Below, one piece after another: positions 10,503 to 26,729 of a stretch of 64,000 bases of DNA (its first letter is position 1; each line of letters opens with the position of its first letter). The DNA is from Wuchereria bancrofti (taxonomy: Eukaryota; Nematoda; Chromadorea; Rhabditida; Onchocercidae): assembly GCA_005281725.1 (NCBI GenBank), contig SSBO01000009.1, forward strand, positions 11,031,362 through 11,095,361. Reading direction: 5' to 3'. The notes beneath the pieces are model-generated. The model worked only from the letters and a program-made list of their open reading frames with translations. It had not been told where the DNA came from and did no database searches. A program made the position numbers and the translations under genes.

Positions 10503-13500
10503 CTAACTTACATTTCGTTCACTCAACACACTGGTTGAATGTGATGTGTTGAAAGTGGTGTCACCATCAGATGCGTTCAGCATAGTTATCAAATAATTGT
10601 TTAGGCTATCCACTTTGCGGAAATCTTCTTTGTAGAGCTTCTCAGCATCCAAGTACTATAATGAAATAAAATTACCAATATCCTCCAATTAGCAGTACAC
10701 GAAATTTTAGTTCTAAAATTTATCTAACACCCATATTATTTTCAGAAAACTATATTGAAGAAAACAAAAAACAAAATCTTATAGAACGGCTAATGCAAAT
10801 TAAAACTGGAAATCAAGTCCGGAATGCTAAAAATGTTGAAATCCGGAATGCTAAAACTGTTGAAAAATTTGTAAATTTGGAAAATAGGCTAAAAAGAAAA
10901 TGAAGTTGAAATATTTAGTTGTAATGAACCTTATTAAGGGCTTCGTTAAGACGCGTAGCCAAATTTCTAGTATCCGCATTCGTTGTTCGACTCAATGCTG
11001 CAATATCATTCTTTACTTTCGCGATTTCTCGTTGTACTTCCACATTCTCTTTATCAAAATCCTGCATTCGCCGACGAATATCCTTCACCTGTCTAGAAAT
11101 GCCATATATAAAATCAAAGAAACCAAAAAAAAAAATTACAATTTGATAAGATTTAAAGGAAATCCATTTTTATGTCAGGTAAAATGGTAACTGTTAAAAT
11201 AAGACTTTTGTTAAAATAAGTCAAAATAAGATTTTACTTTGCCTAAGAGAATGGGAAGTTCTATATACACACATTTTTATCAGTGGAACGTTTCATGATA
11301 TTAGATCCCATTTTTTTTTCTTAATAATCAAAGTGAAATAAATCTTGTAAAGAAATAGAATATTTAAAGAACTTATAAAAAAAATGTGAATCAAACATAC
11401 AACAATCCTTTAATGCTGTCACATAAAGAATATGGCATATGAGCATTCTAAAAACGACTCACAGACGTGGAAAAATTCCCATTTAATCTACTTGCTTATT
11501 GCGCTATCATTAATTCAATAAATTTTCAAGAATTTACAAGTGTGGAATAAATAGAATTTTTAGGAATAAATGTATATTGAAAAAAAAAATGGGAATCAAA
11601 AAAAGGACAGAAGGGCAAATTAAGTGTATGAATTGTCCCAGACAAAGCTAGGATATTAAAAAAAAATTATAAAAACAAATATATTAAAGCAAAGAGGTGA
11701 AATTATAGGTCTTAAATAATATTAGCAAATTATGCTTGCCAAGAAAACTATAACATTGAAGAGATCTAGTTTCTCAAATACATTTTAATGCATATATCAA
11801 ATTTTAACCAAGCTTCTACAAAAAAATTCAGAGATACAAATGAGGACAAAGAAAAGTTACCCGTGTGAAAAAAAAAACCGAAAGGAGAGAGAAAAATAAC
11901 CAAAAACTAACTCATTTAATGTCGCCAAATGTTCTTTAATGTCTTTTAGCGACTTCTCGTGAAGTGATTCTTCCTTCTCGAATTCTTTTTCCATCGCAAG
12001 CAATTTATTTCTCTCTTTTGTCAATTTCTCTTCTATATTCATATAACTCTCTTTCGCTTCATTTCGCTGCTCCTCTGCAGCGGCTAATGTCTCTTCAATT
12101 ATTGCACCATTCTTCTGCAAATCCGGAAAAACATATATCTCATTTTGAATTAGAATCAGTCTTTCAAACAAAAATCATTTTAAGCAAACATTATACTAGA
12201 CATTAAATTAATTAAGAAATGGAAAATGAGAAAAAAATAAGCTAAAAGACCTTTAAATATCGCGATAGTTAGCTTTAGTGCAGTGAAAAATGCAGTTTTT
12301 GGAATTTATCCCCGAAAATTTTAACTAACTGAAAAGATATTATTGTATATGAAGCCTAATTTTTTTATGGAGAATACTTGCTTTTGCAGGACAAACCAAC
12401 ATCACAACACAAAGTATTTGAACAAAAAATAAAACTGCACACCTGACGTTCGCGCAATTTATTCAAAATCTCCATAAAATGCTCTATAGATCGGCCAATA
12501 ATGATTCTTTCCTTTTGTTTTTCCTTGTATTCCCATTTCTTACGACTGAAATCATAAAATAATGCATAACTGTAACATCTTAGCAATATTTTCTTGCAAA
12601 GTGTTTAATGATGGTAAATAGTGCTACAAGCCCATACGGAACAGGCAAAACTCCCGAAATGTGTCACTTGGTTGAATTGCAGAGCTCAACTAACATTATA
12701 CCAGATATTAAATTAAAAAGTGGAAAATGAAAAAAGAAAACGCCAAAAAACCTTTAAACCGTTAGTTATAATTCCTTTTTATAAAATTCAATTGATTTGT
12801 TCAGTCTCAATCGAAATTTTGATAAAGAGTATCCACTGACCAAGATAAAACTTGTGGTTTCATCCTGGTCAAGTCTAAAATCTTTCAAAGAATTTCAAAA
12901 GTAGAAAAGAAAGATATGAACAGCACTGTAAAGTTTATAAACGAAAAATGTATATGCACCAGCCTTTCTGCAGAAATTTCCTTTTGAATATTTTCCAAAT
13001 ACTTTGTTAATTCACTTAATTCAGCGTTCAAACGATCAGGCGAATTGACAATATCACGATCAACAACATCATTTTGAAATGTTAGGCGTTTAACTTCATT
13101 TTGTGCTTCCACCTGCAAAATTTCTTGTCAACATATAAAAAATAAAAGAAAAAGATATAATATAAATCGATGAAACTGAAAATACAAAAGTTACTTATTC
13201 AGATCAATTCTCACTCCCCAAAGATTAAAAAATGCACCAGTTTCTTCTCCTTTTCAGTACTAGATTCACAAACTGCTTTCATCTCCATCTGGATTGCTTC
13301 AGTTTGAACATATGTTTCTTTTATATTACGTTCTAGGATCTCCATTTTTTCACGGAACTGAAAAGAATTTATTAACTAATTTTCCAGTTTCGCCAATAAA
13401 GAAAACAATTTTGCAAAAAGTCGGATTTGGTGCTGTTACTTTTACAAAGTATTACAAAGCGGTAATATTGTGCCCTGATATGAGGAGACAATTAAATAAG

Positions 13501-15856
13501 TGAAAAAAAAAAACTATTTTTTGATAATCCATTTACCTCACTTTCCAAATGTTTTCGAGTGGTTGCATCGCTACGTAAGTGTTGTGCTTCATTATTAAGA
13601 TCAATAACATTATATTTTTTGGACTCCAGATCACTTTTACGACTATCAACACTGTTAAATATGTCATGCGCCTTCTAAAATTTGAAAAAATATTCAATAA
13701 CACCATTTCTGAAGAAGTAATTCTTAAATTATGAATAACTCCGATGACAAATATCTATATTGTACTATTTGACTTTTAAATTAAACAAAAAAAAAAAAAA
13801 AAAGCCCAGCCAACAATAACATATTAATATCAAACAAGTAATGTTGATGCGAAACGTGGAAATCTTCCACATCACAAATTATTCAGTAAAAACAAATCGT
13901 GCCCTGCTACTCCAACAAGTGGAACCGTAAATGCATATCGTCACATTTCATTAGCATAAATTCACACATAAAACATCAGTTCTACCAGGAATAAGAAATA
14001 AAGATAAAATATTCCAGCTAAAAAATTAAAAAAGCTATCTGAAAGACAACATTTACGGTAACTCTTCGTTCTAGTTACTTTTCTGTATTGTACTATTTGT
14101 ACTTTTAAATTAAACAAAAAAAAAATTTTTTTTTATAATCATTTCAATATAATACCACTGAAATAATGAGGTAGTTTAACACTAACCGTAATAGCATTTG
14201 TGGTGAATTCAATAAAATTGATTAGGGTAGAAAGAAGAATTCGTGTCGGCCCTGTTTCTGGTGCGACTAAATCGAGATAACTGAACTGGATTTGATTTGA
14301 TGAAATATCTTCCACAATAGCAGACCTGGAATGTCTTTGATTATTTAATCAACTAAAGAAATTCTCAAAATGCAGCAGAAAAAAAAAATAAAATTTTTTA
14401 AGTGTATGATTCTTGAGCCTAAAAATCATGAGGAATTCAAGCTAAAGGAAGCTTCATTACAATTATAATTAGAACAGTTCTATCTTACACGCGGCCATTC
14501 ATCTGAAGAAACCTCAGTCAAAACCAGCAAAACAATTCTGCTGACAGTTTAGATTTAAATTTGACTCGATGCAATAGATTTCAGGAATCCCACCTTCATA
14601 ATCACATAAAAATAATGATATAAGAAAATAAGATTTAGAGAATTAGTGATTTCACACAACAGAAAGAGTTGTAAGAAAAACGAAAACGTCCTGAATGACT
14701 TACAAAGCTTGAAAGATAACTAATTTCGGATATGCCTGACTGAATAAATCCATATCCATGGCGCTGGTAAATGCAAACGGTGGTGTCGTATAAATAGCAT
14801 CCGGAATATCCATGATGTATTGGGTGATACATTGATATACAGCACACATCAATTCAGACTGAAACAATGTAACCGTTTACCATAAACTTTTATTACTATG
14901 GCTACAACCTAATGTGGTGAGAGTTTTGTGATTTTAGACTTTCTTCCAACTATTATTTGTTTAAATTAAAGCTCATTTGTGGGAGCGAACGAAATCAATT
15001 TCGAATCTGAGCTACCAAATGAGTAAAATGGAAATATTTAATTAGTTGTTTTAAAGAATTACTTTATATATATTGTAAGCTGTTATCTTCATATTCAAAA
15101 CGATAACAGCTTATAACATATTTTAAAACTATTTCAGAGAAGTAGAAAATATCGATAAAGATTCGAATAATGATCTATGTAGAAATAAAAACAAAAAGAA
15201 AAACAGATAAGAAGCGTTAATTTCATTACCTCGAAATCTTATTTCCTATGTGAAATTCCTCAAAATCTTAGTTATCTTAAATTTAAACAAAGAGAGTCCA
15301 AAATTATGACAAAACGAAGATCTATAAAATAGTTATATTCTTTCTCCAATACTTAAATTTATTTCTCGCCATCCCTTCTTCTTTTCTTTAGCTATTGAAA
15401 TAACAAGCAACTTAGATCATTGAAAGATTGAATCATAAGTAACCAAAAACTCCAGCAAAGGAATTTAATTTTTCAAATTCAACCTAACAACCTCATGCAG
15501 CATTTTTTAATTGGCATTGCACTGTAAACACCAATAAGTTTCAACCTTCCTATTGGAAAAAAAATTCAACAGAATAAAGTAGACGACTCTCTCGAATTTG
15601 AAAGCCTTGCGAAATAAATTGATTTGAATAATTCAAGAGACATACAATGTAACCTTAGCATAAATCTTTATACTTGATATTTTTCATACTACATTGAACT
15701 AATAATGCTTACCGTTGGTTTTTGAATATCACTAGGGATAAGTTGAAGTGAAGGAAACATTCGATTTAACGTTTCAGTTATTGCATTTACATCAAGAGCT
15801 CTTGGCATCATCAATTCAAAAGGAATAGCTAATGATGACATACGACGCTGAGCCAT
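10503..15856 (-). CDS. nuf2: Kinetochore protein NUF2 (HIM-10)
   Basis: NDC80-complex subunit that links kinetochores to spindle microtubules. Ten exons: 15856-15713, 14858-14704, 14325-14187, 13674-13537, 13357-13238, 13112-12960, about 12538-12443, 12114-11912, 11092-10930 and 10655-10503, about 487 residues (human NUF2 is 464). The N-terminal calponin-homology-like part shows IQKPTSELMCAVYQCI, matching the family's NPKPEVLHMIYMRAL region, and a later LSTLINFIEF matching SGIINFIHF. The rest is coiled coil; IVNSPDRLNAELSELTKYL aligns with the conserved IVDSPEKL segment. ATG 15856 follows a TTTTCCAG acceptor by six bases, so it is probably trans-spliced. The exon 6/exon 7 junction is out of phase with the best CAG acceptor (12546-12547); an AAG acceptor seven bases on keeps frame. 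The last exon contains GTAAGT just before its TAG, so a further exon cannot be excluded. Confidence 0.9.
13757..14130. repeat. 330-bp segment flanked by direct repeats in NUF2 intron 3
   Basis: A ~40-bp word containing TTGTACTATTTG and CTTTTAAATTAAACAAAAAA occurs at about 13757-13800 and again at about 14086-14130. It brackets about 290 bp of less AT-rich sequence. This could be an insertion or a local duplication; no transposase or terminal inverted repeat is visible. Confidence 0.5.
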
Positions 15857-16865
15857 AATGCCCTGGAAAACTGAATTTCATTTCAAAACTAGAGCAAATG
15901 ATAATTATTAATGAATATCATCTTAACTTCCTTCTCTAATTTATTCATAGTATTATATGACCATTTAAATAAAGGCAAACTATGAAAGAATAAACTAGCA
16001 ATATAAGAAATATCATCGTAATCAGGAAAAAAAAGTATTATTCATTGCACGCAATACAGAACAAACTGCTTCTTAAAAGCATATTTAAAAAAAAAACATT
16101 TTCTGAAAAACTACAAAAATAGACATAACCAAAAATCATTCTTTAATAACTAAATGAGAGAGCGAAGTGCGAAGATAATTTAAAGAAAACTGCGATTGCT
16201 AAACTTCAAAACGATAAAAGAAAGCATTTACATGAACCTTTTATTGACTACATGTATTACAAAGTAGCAATAGTTGAGATTAAAAAGTTTTTCCAACTTT
16301 TTTTGCAAAAAAAAAAAAAACAATAACACAAAGTCATACAAATAAAAATTCTTATACATTCAAAACTTAACATCAAAGCAATGATCAAATTAAAAAATTT
16401 CAAACATCATCTTAGAAGAGAGTAAAAATGAATTAAATTAAAACAATTCAACAAACAGAAATTTTTAGTTCCGGATGATAAGAGTTCACGGAAAGGATTT
16501 GGAAACCATTTAACAAAAAACAATAATACAAAACCATACAAATAAAAATTATTACACATCCAAAATTAACATTTAAAAAATATCAGCAAGATAGTAAAAG
16601 TGAATTAAACTCAAGAGAATTCGACGAAAAAAAAATTTTTCCAAATTACCAGCAAACTTTAACAATTTCAACTTATTGGTACAGTTGAAAAGTTATGGAT
16701 TTGAAAAGATCTCAGATTAAAAATAAACTGCTATCAAAAAAAAAGGAAAAAAAATTGACAAAAATGGATGTCCAAAAAAGTTCGTTCAAAAAATGGATAA
16801 CGCCAGAAACTATATATCTATGCAAAATATCTAGAAAGAGAAAGAGCATATAAAACATAATTAAA
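15857..16865. other. ILF2-NUF2 intergenic spacer with a diverged duplication
   Basis: About 1 kb between the ILF2 stop and the NUF2 start, same strand. Holds two diverged copies of a ~145-bp segment (about 16320-16468 and 16521-16660), both with CATACAAATAAAAATT followed by AAAAGTGAATTAAA-like words. The TTTTCCAG acceptor for NUF2 is at its downstream end. Confidence 0.5.
15863..15864 (-). promoter_or_regulatory. Probable trans-splice acceptor of NUF2
   Basis: CAGTTTTCCAG followed by GGCATT and then the NUF2 ATG. Acceptor six bases upstream of the start with no upstream coding exon found suggests spliced-leader addition. Confidence 0.5.
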
Positions 16866-19686
<2,821 letters not shown>

Positions 19687-19698
19687 TTCCACAGTGAC

Positions 19699-19700
19699 CT
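19699..19700 (-). promoter_or_regulatory. Probable trans-splice acceptor of ILF2
   Basis: ATATTTTCAG precedes a 12-base leader and the ILF2 ATG. No upstream coding exon was found, so spliced-leader addition is likely. Confidence 0.5.
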
Positions 19701-20800
19701 GAAAATATCGCATTCCCATTGCAAAATACTAGGTTATTATTAATGCGAATTAACAAATTAAGCGTGGTTAGGTCGATAATTAATTTATAGACCAGTAATA
19801 ATCAGAAACCGACAAATAAAACTACTGATCAAAAAATACGCTTAATTTTAAAAGGTTCAAATTAAACCTTATTAGTAATAAAAAGTTACGCCATTATAGC
19901 TCTTCAGACTACATCACGCTTTCAAACTTCATTTAATTAAGACAGGGTTCCTTAGCAACATTCGCACTTTGCACCACCCTATAACCACTCTCTCCCGTTA
20001 ACCTTTCCTACCATATTCTATCATTCCACTACCGTTATAATGGAGAAATCTCATAGGATTTCACAAAAGAATTTTTTCCAAAAGAATTCTCCGCAACTTT
20101 TGCTAATCACTGTTTACAATTATTTTATCCTCAATCTTTCGGCTGTTACTGACATAATTTTTCTATCTTCTTTCACTTTCTACCATTTTCGATAGATTTA
20201 CTTTTGCAAATAAGCTCAATCTCTGGGTCTTCACTTTGAAAAATACGCTTTTTTTAAATTTTCCAAACTCCGGCCTGCCATGATAGAAACATTGTTTTCA
20301 GTGCACCTCCACTTCCAACCAACTAATTTCTCGAATAGTTTTTCATCTCATTCTCAATTACAGACCCCAGAAAACTAAATACTGATCCGGCAAAAACCAG
20401 CCAAAGCCCAAGCGACATCCACCAATCTCACCATTTGAAACCGGAAAACAAATGCCACCTTTTCTTCAGCATCTAACCGGTCGCACTTTGAAACTTTTGA
20501 AGTCTCAATGAGTGTTGACATTCAACACTGTTTACTAATTCATCGCGCACATTTGTTTCAATAAGTTTTCCTCCAACAAATTTCATTGTTGGACTTCTAA
20601 ATTTTTAAGTATTTTCGACACGAAAATTTGATAAGAAAGCATAGTTTATTACTTTGAAATCAATGCATTCAAATTTAATTTCATTATTAATTTAATTCTA
20701 TTAGTTCTGCTTTAAATTTAATTTCATCGTTAAATTTATTTTCATCGGTTTCATTCTGTTATCATCTTTGCATATATTTTTTTTTTTTGAAGATGTGATA
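19701..20800. promoter_or_regulatory. Likely ILF2 upstream region
   Basis: Noticeably less AT-rich than the DNA to its right and without coding signals; the natural place for the ILF2 promoter (inference). Contains an 8-bp perfect inverted repeat AGTGTTGA/TCAACACT with a 3-base spacer at 20511-20529. Confidence 0.35.
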
Positions 20801-23800
20801 TTACGCTGTGTTTGTTTACAAATATCTTTTGCAATAAAGATATGTAATATAAATGTCAACCGATATTGAAAAAAATTAAATCAAAGTTGAAAAAAAAAGG
20901 AAAATTGAGAAAAAAAATTAAATCAAAGTTTTTCGAATTGTTTTGCAACAAAATAGTAAATATATGAGAGTATATACTTTCTCAAATAATGCACATAAGA
21001 ATATTTCGAAATTTTGCTTCTCAAGAATCTATTTCACTCTTTATTCTAACAAACTAAATTTTTGTCTGATAAGATGTATAAACTATTCCATTCAAATTTC
21101 TTCTTTCTTTTCCCTTAAATCTTTTTTTCCCCATTTCAATATTTTACCCTTTTTTCTAATTAGAATTTGTGGAATTGTTTACCACAAAATTTTGAAAGAT
21201 TTTTGTTGACGAAAAAAAGTGGAAAAATGTTGAGGTGCTGAAAAAAGGTACAACGAAAGCAATTCCATTAAATCACCATAACAAGGACAAATTTTGATGT
21301 GAGAAAATTTGGTTTTCTAAACTGAAACTATTAAACAAATTTTGCATCGTTATAAAAATTGAAATAGCATCTAATTCAAGCATCTCTTTGAATACTCGAG
21401 AAGCTTGTTGAATAGAATAGCGAGAAATTGAAGACAAGATTTACAGGAGAACAGGAATGATATAAAACTTCGAAATAAGTGAAATGAAATTAGTCAGTAA
21501 CTAAGATGAAAAATCTTCAAAAATTTCCTAAACGATATTTGAAGAAAATATGCTTAAAAATTTGCAAATAATTTTAAGAATTATTAAGTGTGATCAATAG
21601 AATTGATTCTTAAGATCTCATTTCATAATGTCATCTTTTCTTCATTATGGAATCAAATAGCAAAGATAATTGCAACGGTTTAAAAAAAAAAATAAAACAA
21701 AATGTTTATTTTTTATATAATTGGATTTTGTTATTGAAAATATAATATTTTAATATTTATCTCCTTTTTTTAATAAGTAATTACTTTCTGTTTTGCTTTA
21801 CAATTATTTCGAACAAAAAAAATGCTTTTGGACAAAAAGCCAAAAATAATTTTAATGTTTTTTTTTTAATTTTGTTTCATCATATGCCATTGATAATGTT
21901 AAGGAAGTATTTGATTTAAGATTTATTAATAAACAGAACAAAAATTGTCGAAGAAATCTTATGGAAACTAGGATCTTAAGATTAGAATTGTAGTGATCGG
22001 TCATCAGAAATGGACAATAATTAATCGAAAACAATATCAATTTTAATTCTCATGCAACTACACCAAAATTGAGATTCTTCGATATGTCGATAATTGATAA
22101 TTGAAAAAACCAAAGAAGTATCATTAGATTTTTTATTGGACTTTTAATTGAACGGAAAAGAAGCATTCAAATATTGTCAAAGTTACTTTTTACTGTCGTC
22201 ATTATTTGATGATTTGTTGTTACTACGATTACAGACGAAATATATTTGAGAAGAATGTTGAGTAAGTGATAGTAGAACAAATCAAATGAAAGCCTTTAGG
22301 CTACATTGATGATTAGAAAAATTGCAAAAAGTTAGCTGCCAATGGTCACCTGGCCAAATGTCCCAGTCAATAAATGCTTTGAAAGCTGAACTACTTGGCC
22401 TAGTAGAGTTTTGTCTCATCCACCATATCCATTTGTCCTATTCTCAATTAATTGGACAAATCGTTGCATGGAAAATGCTTGTATAATTAATTAGCCAACT
22501 TTGTAGCAAAGATTTTGCTATATTTCAGTGCTTCGATTTCTTTGTTACAGTTATGAACAAACTTTTTTAATTTTATTTCTTCCTTTGATCATTACAGGTG
22601 TGTCTGAGTTTAATTATAATGTTTTGAAAGTTTAATTCATGTAGTCAATCAGATAAGTATGAATTACTTTCTACAATTTAACGATGGTCCCATTTTAAGT
22701 TATTTGACAAACCAAACCTTTGAAAATAAGTTGGGAGACATAGTTTTTGGTATAAAGCTAATTTCACTAATATAATTTATTGAACTTTTTTAGCCAATAT
22801 TTTCAGTCAATCAAATACATCTAATAAAATTAGGCAATGATTTAGTCTCAAAACATCCAATCACTATTTTGCTTGCTCAATTCATTACTTCAAATAACAG
22901 TAATGCCAAGGAACAAAATTATGACTCATAAGGGATTTAAATTTGTTTTCAACTGATAATTTTGCTGAATGAAAATATTTCAGTTAAAATAATTAAAATA
23001 CAATATTGTTTCAGCAACAAATTTTAGGAAAGCAATGAGCAGTAATTAATTCTAATAGTCCCAATTTGCATTTCTCCATAAAAATTTTTTTCACTGCTTT
23101 AGATAAAAAAAATTACCGCAAAAATTACCGATAAAAAATTACAAATTACCGCATTTTAATTTAAATAAAAAAGCCCTTAAAGATCCTTTTGAAGTACTTT
23201 CATCGAACAAACTGCCTATTTTGTATTTCTTATCATGCTCCATTTTGGGGAAAATAACTGCAGAATCACCGATTTCTGATAAAATTTAAAAAAAATCTTT
23301 TTTTATCATTTTGAAATAAAGATTCACTACAGTTATTTATCATTTCATACCTCCAAATTATTTATATCATTTATTCTCTTCTCAGAAATGTCGCATATAA
23401 AAAGAAACTTTAAAGTGTTTGAAAATATTTGGTTGCATTAAGTTTTAAATGGATGTTGAGCTTCAAGCAAAAATAATAGACTGTTTTAATTTTAAATTCT
23501 AAAAATAAGAGAAAAATGATTACTATCTTGTTATTTCTGGTCATCCTACTATGCAGACTAAAATGAACTGGAAAAAACACCAAGAAAAAAAAGGAGAATG
23601 AAAGAGAAAGAGAGGGAGAGAAAGTGAAAGAGTGAATTATTTAATAGCAATACCAAAAAATTTTTAAGCTTAAAAAAAAAAAATATTTGCACCTATAATT
23701 CATTGGCACAATTTACGGAAAATTTCTCCATATATTACTAATAAGACAGTTTGGAAGCGAATTGCATCGATTTAAGCTTGAATTGCAGCTTTTTCGATTC

Positions 23801-25555
23801 TTTTTGATTTTTGAAGGGATTTCAAATAATAAATTTTTCCAAGGCAAAACTTCCTAAAATATTTAATGGCTTTTCATTTTTTTTTACTTTTTTGAATTTA
23901 AATTTAGATTCAATCCTTTTTTTTTTTTTTTAGATTTAATAGTATTATCTAATCTAGTATTTCCTTCCTTTTTTTATGATTTGCATAATTTTAGTCTCAG
24001 ATGTCTATCAAACAATAAAAGATAAATGTAGCATTGTAAATTCAATATTTAAAGCTTTCAAATTTATCTTCGGTGATTGCTACAGACGTCCAATCATGTC
24101 TTGATAACAAGAAGAAAAAAAAAAATGTTAAATATGATTATTCAAGCATATGCTTGCTTAAGACAATATTTTATATTCCTAAAAAAAAAAGGCTACAATA
24201 TAATGTGTTAATTAGCTTAAGTTCGGTGTCATCAACTAAGTGAGACACAGGTAAAATACACAGGTAAAACAAGAAATGAGGATTTTCCTGTTATCATCTG
24301 GATAATTACGTCATTGTCATAAGTGATCATTTGTGACAATATTTGTTAAATGTGTCGCCAATTTGATTTCATCTCTCTCTTCTTTCTTTTTTTTTTGTCA
24401 AATATTGTTCACTTTTATTGTTTATGATAGTATAACAACAAAATTTAATAACAATGATTAAAACCATCCATTGATATTATTGTTATCAACAAATATCACA
24501 TATCGACTATCCCATACTGTCGTTGCAATATGTTAAAAATTTTACATTTTAAAACTTATTTCTTCTTGCAAAAATAATTCATGATTTTACTAATGCGCAT
24601 TTAGTGAAATGATTAATATTAGTTGTGCGTTCCTGGCAATTTGATAATTTATTTTTAACTAATATATATTATGGTTAAATTTCAAAATTACAATGTAAAA
24701 GATGATATTTTGATATGAATTTTATTCCTTAAATATCCTTTTGATGTTAAAATTTCTAATTAATAAAATGAAACAAATATTTTAATAAAATGAAAATGAA
24801 AGTTAGTTTGATTTTGTAGAAATGTATAAGAAAGTGATACTATGTTTGATCATTCGCAAATGTTTTGTTTTATTTCATCGAGTTTATTAATTTAATTGCT
24901 ACAGATGTTTAATTTTACTTAAAGTATTTCAACCAGAATTCGTAATTTATTTTTTCTCATTGCTTCTTTTTGTTATTCTGTCTTTTTCTTTTAGTAATTT
25001 AAATTTAAATACTTAAAATTAATTCACACGAGCAGATCTATAAAAATAAAGTTATGAAAATATGATAGTTTCTTGATAAAACAAGTATAGAGTATTTGAA
25101 GAATTTGAATCCATGATATGTCAAAAAACAAAAAAAAAACAACTTATACAACAGTTTTCAATTAAAACAAGAATAATTCATTTTTCCTTTTTAGTTAATA
25201 AAATGGAAATCCATCTAAATCGAAAAATAGAATTCCTTGACCAATAAGAATGACCGGAAAAAATGATTTCTATTCCGGTAATTCTTATTTCTGCTAGTAT
25301 TAAATTAGAAACATTTGTCCTGAACTACTTTGGAATTGTTTTTTTACAACTATCCATTTCTTAATTATCGCTTATCTACGACATTTATTAACGATTTGCT
25401 GCAATCGTTGACAACAATTCATAAAAATTAGCTCAAAACAAAGGAAATTCTGTTAACTTTTGAAATATTTGAAAAAACAAAAGGAAAGTTTTCTTACTTT
25501 TTTAAATTTCACTTTGTCAAATTGAGCTTAATATCGTGTTTCATCGATGAGTAAT

Positions 25556-25614
25556 AGTGAGAGGGAGAGAAAGAAAGAAAGAGAAATAGGGAGAGGGAGA
25601 GAGGGAGAGAAAAG
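25556..25614. repeat. Homopurine GA/GGGA tract
   Basis: About 60 bases almost purely of G and A, about 1.1 kb upstream of the mab-23 start. Complemented by a C/T tract at 25733-25804. Confidence 0.8.
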
Positions 25615-25732
25615 ACATATTGTTCATTTCATTGGTTGGTTGCAAAATGTGGAAGGATAATGGCTTTATCACTGGTTACGTTCCGCCTTTCATTTATGAA
25701 GTGCCGCCCTTTTAGCTTCAAATTTCCGCTCT

Positions 25733-25804
25733 TTTTCTTCTTTCCCTCTCTTTCTCCTTCTTTCTCTCTCTCTTTCTGTCCCTCTTTCTTCTTTCCTCTC
25801 TCTT
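25733..25804. repeat. Homopyrimidine CT tract
   Basis: About 70 bases of C and T, 120 bases after the purine tract at 25556-25614. The pair could fold back on itself or form triplex DNA (inference). Confidence 0.8.
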
Positions 25805-25899
25805 TTATCTTTAAAAATATTTTAAATTTCATGATTTGTTAGAATTGGTCATAACTTTTGCAAATATTCTTCCAATTTTTTCTCATTATCTCAAACCTT

Positions 25900-26034
25900 T
25901 ATTATTATTATCATTACTATTACTACTATTATTGTTATTATTATTATTAATATTATTATCATTGTCATTATTATTATTGTTATTATTTTATTATATTATT
26001 ACTATCATTACTATTATTATTATTATTATCATTA
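25900..26034. repeat. ATT/ATC trinucleotide array
   Basis: Imperfect ATT, ATC and ACT triplets over about 135 bases. The leucine-rich open frame across it is a product of the repeat. Confidence 0.85.
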
Positions 26035-26729
26035 AGCTATTTATATCACTATTATTAGCAGTGCAGAGAGCATCAATACCAACATTTTACAGTACCCATT
26101 CAACACAGAAATAATATTTTGTTAGAATTTAAGCTGTATTGAGTAAATATATTAAGTTATCGATTATGTTTATTATGAAATTCAAATTTTTAAATTAATT
26201 TAGACATTGTTTTCTATAACATCAATTTCTTGGGCTATCCATTCATGGTTGACATTAAGTACTTAGCATATTCTAGCAATATCTTAGGTTTATTTCATTA
26301 AAAAATTTTCTATGCAATAATTTCGTCAGCTATTGGCACTATCGTAATCATATCAGTATGAGATGTACAAGTGTAATTCTACGAGAAACTTTTCTGATTA
26401 CTTACTGATATTTTTTGAAGTGTATTTTTTTTAGTAATTATATAAATAATGTTTTGCATTTAGTTTGAAGAAAAAAAAAACAATAATAATAACTTAGATT
26501 ATATTTCTCTTTTTTTCTCCTTTTTCAAAAGTTATTCATCAATCAAAAAATTGAACTTTCTTTTGCAATGATATGCGAATGAGATGAAATTTTTGATTAA
26601 ATTATCAGGAGTATCATATGCTAGTTTATCTGAGAAATACATGAAATGTTACCATTTAAGTTTTCCCAAATATCATTGTTGATCTTTGAGCTCTAATATT
26701 TTAACCTTTTTTGCTAATCAATTAATTAT

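Noticed and set aside
25836..26114. Leucine/isoleucine-rich 92-codon frame
   Set aside because: Entirely produced by the ATT/ATC triplet array.
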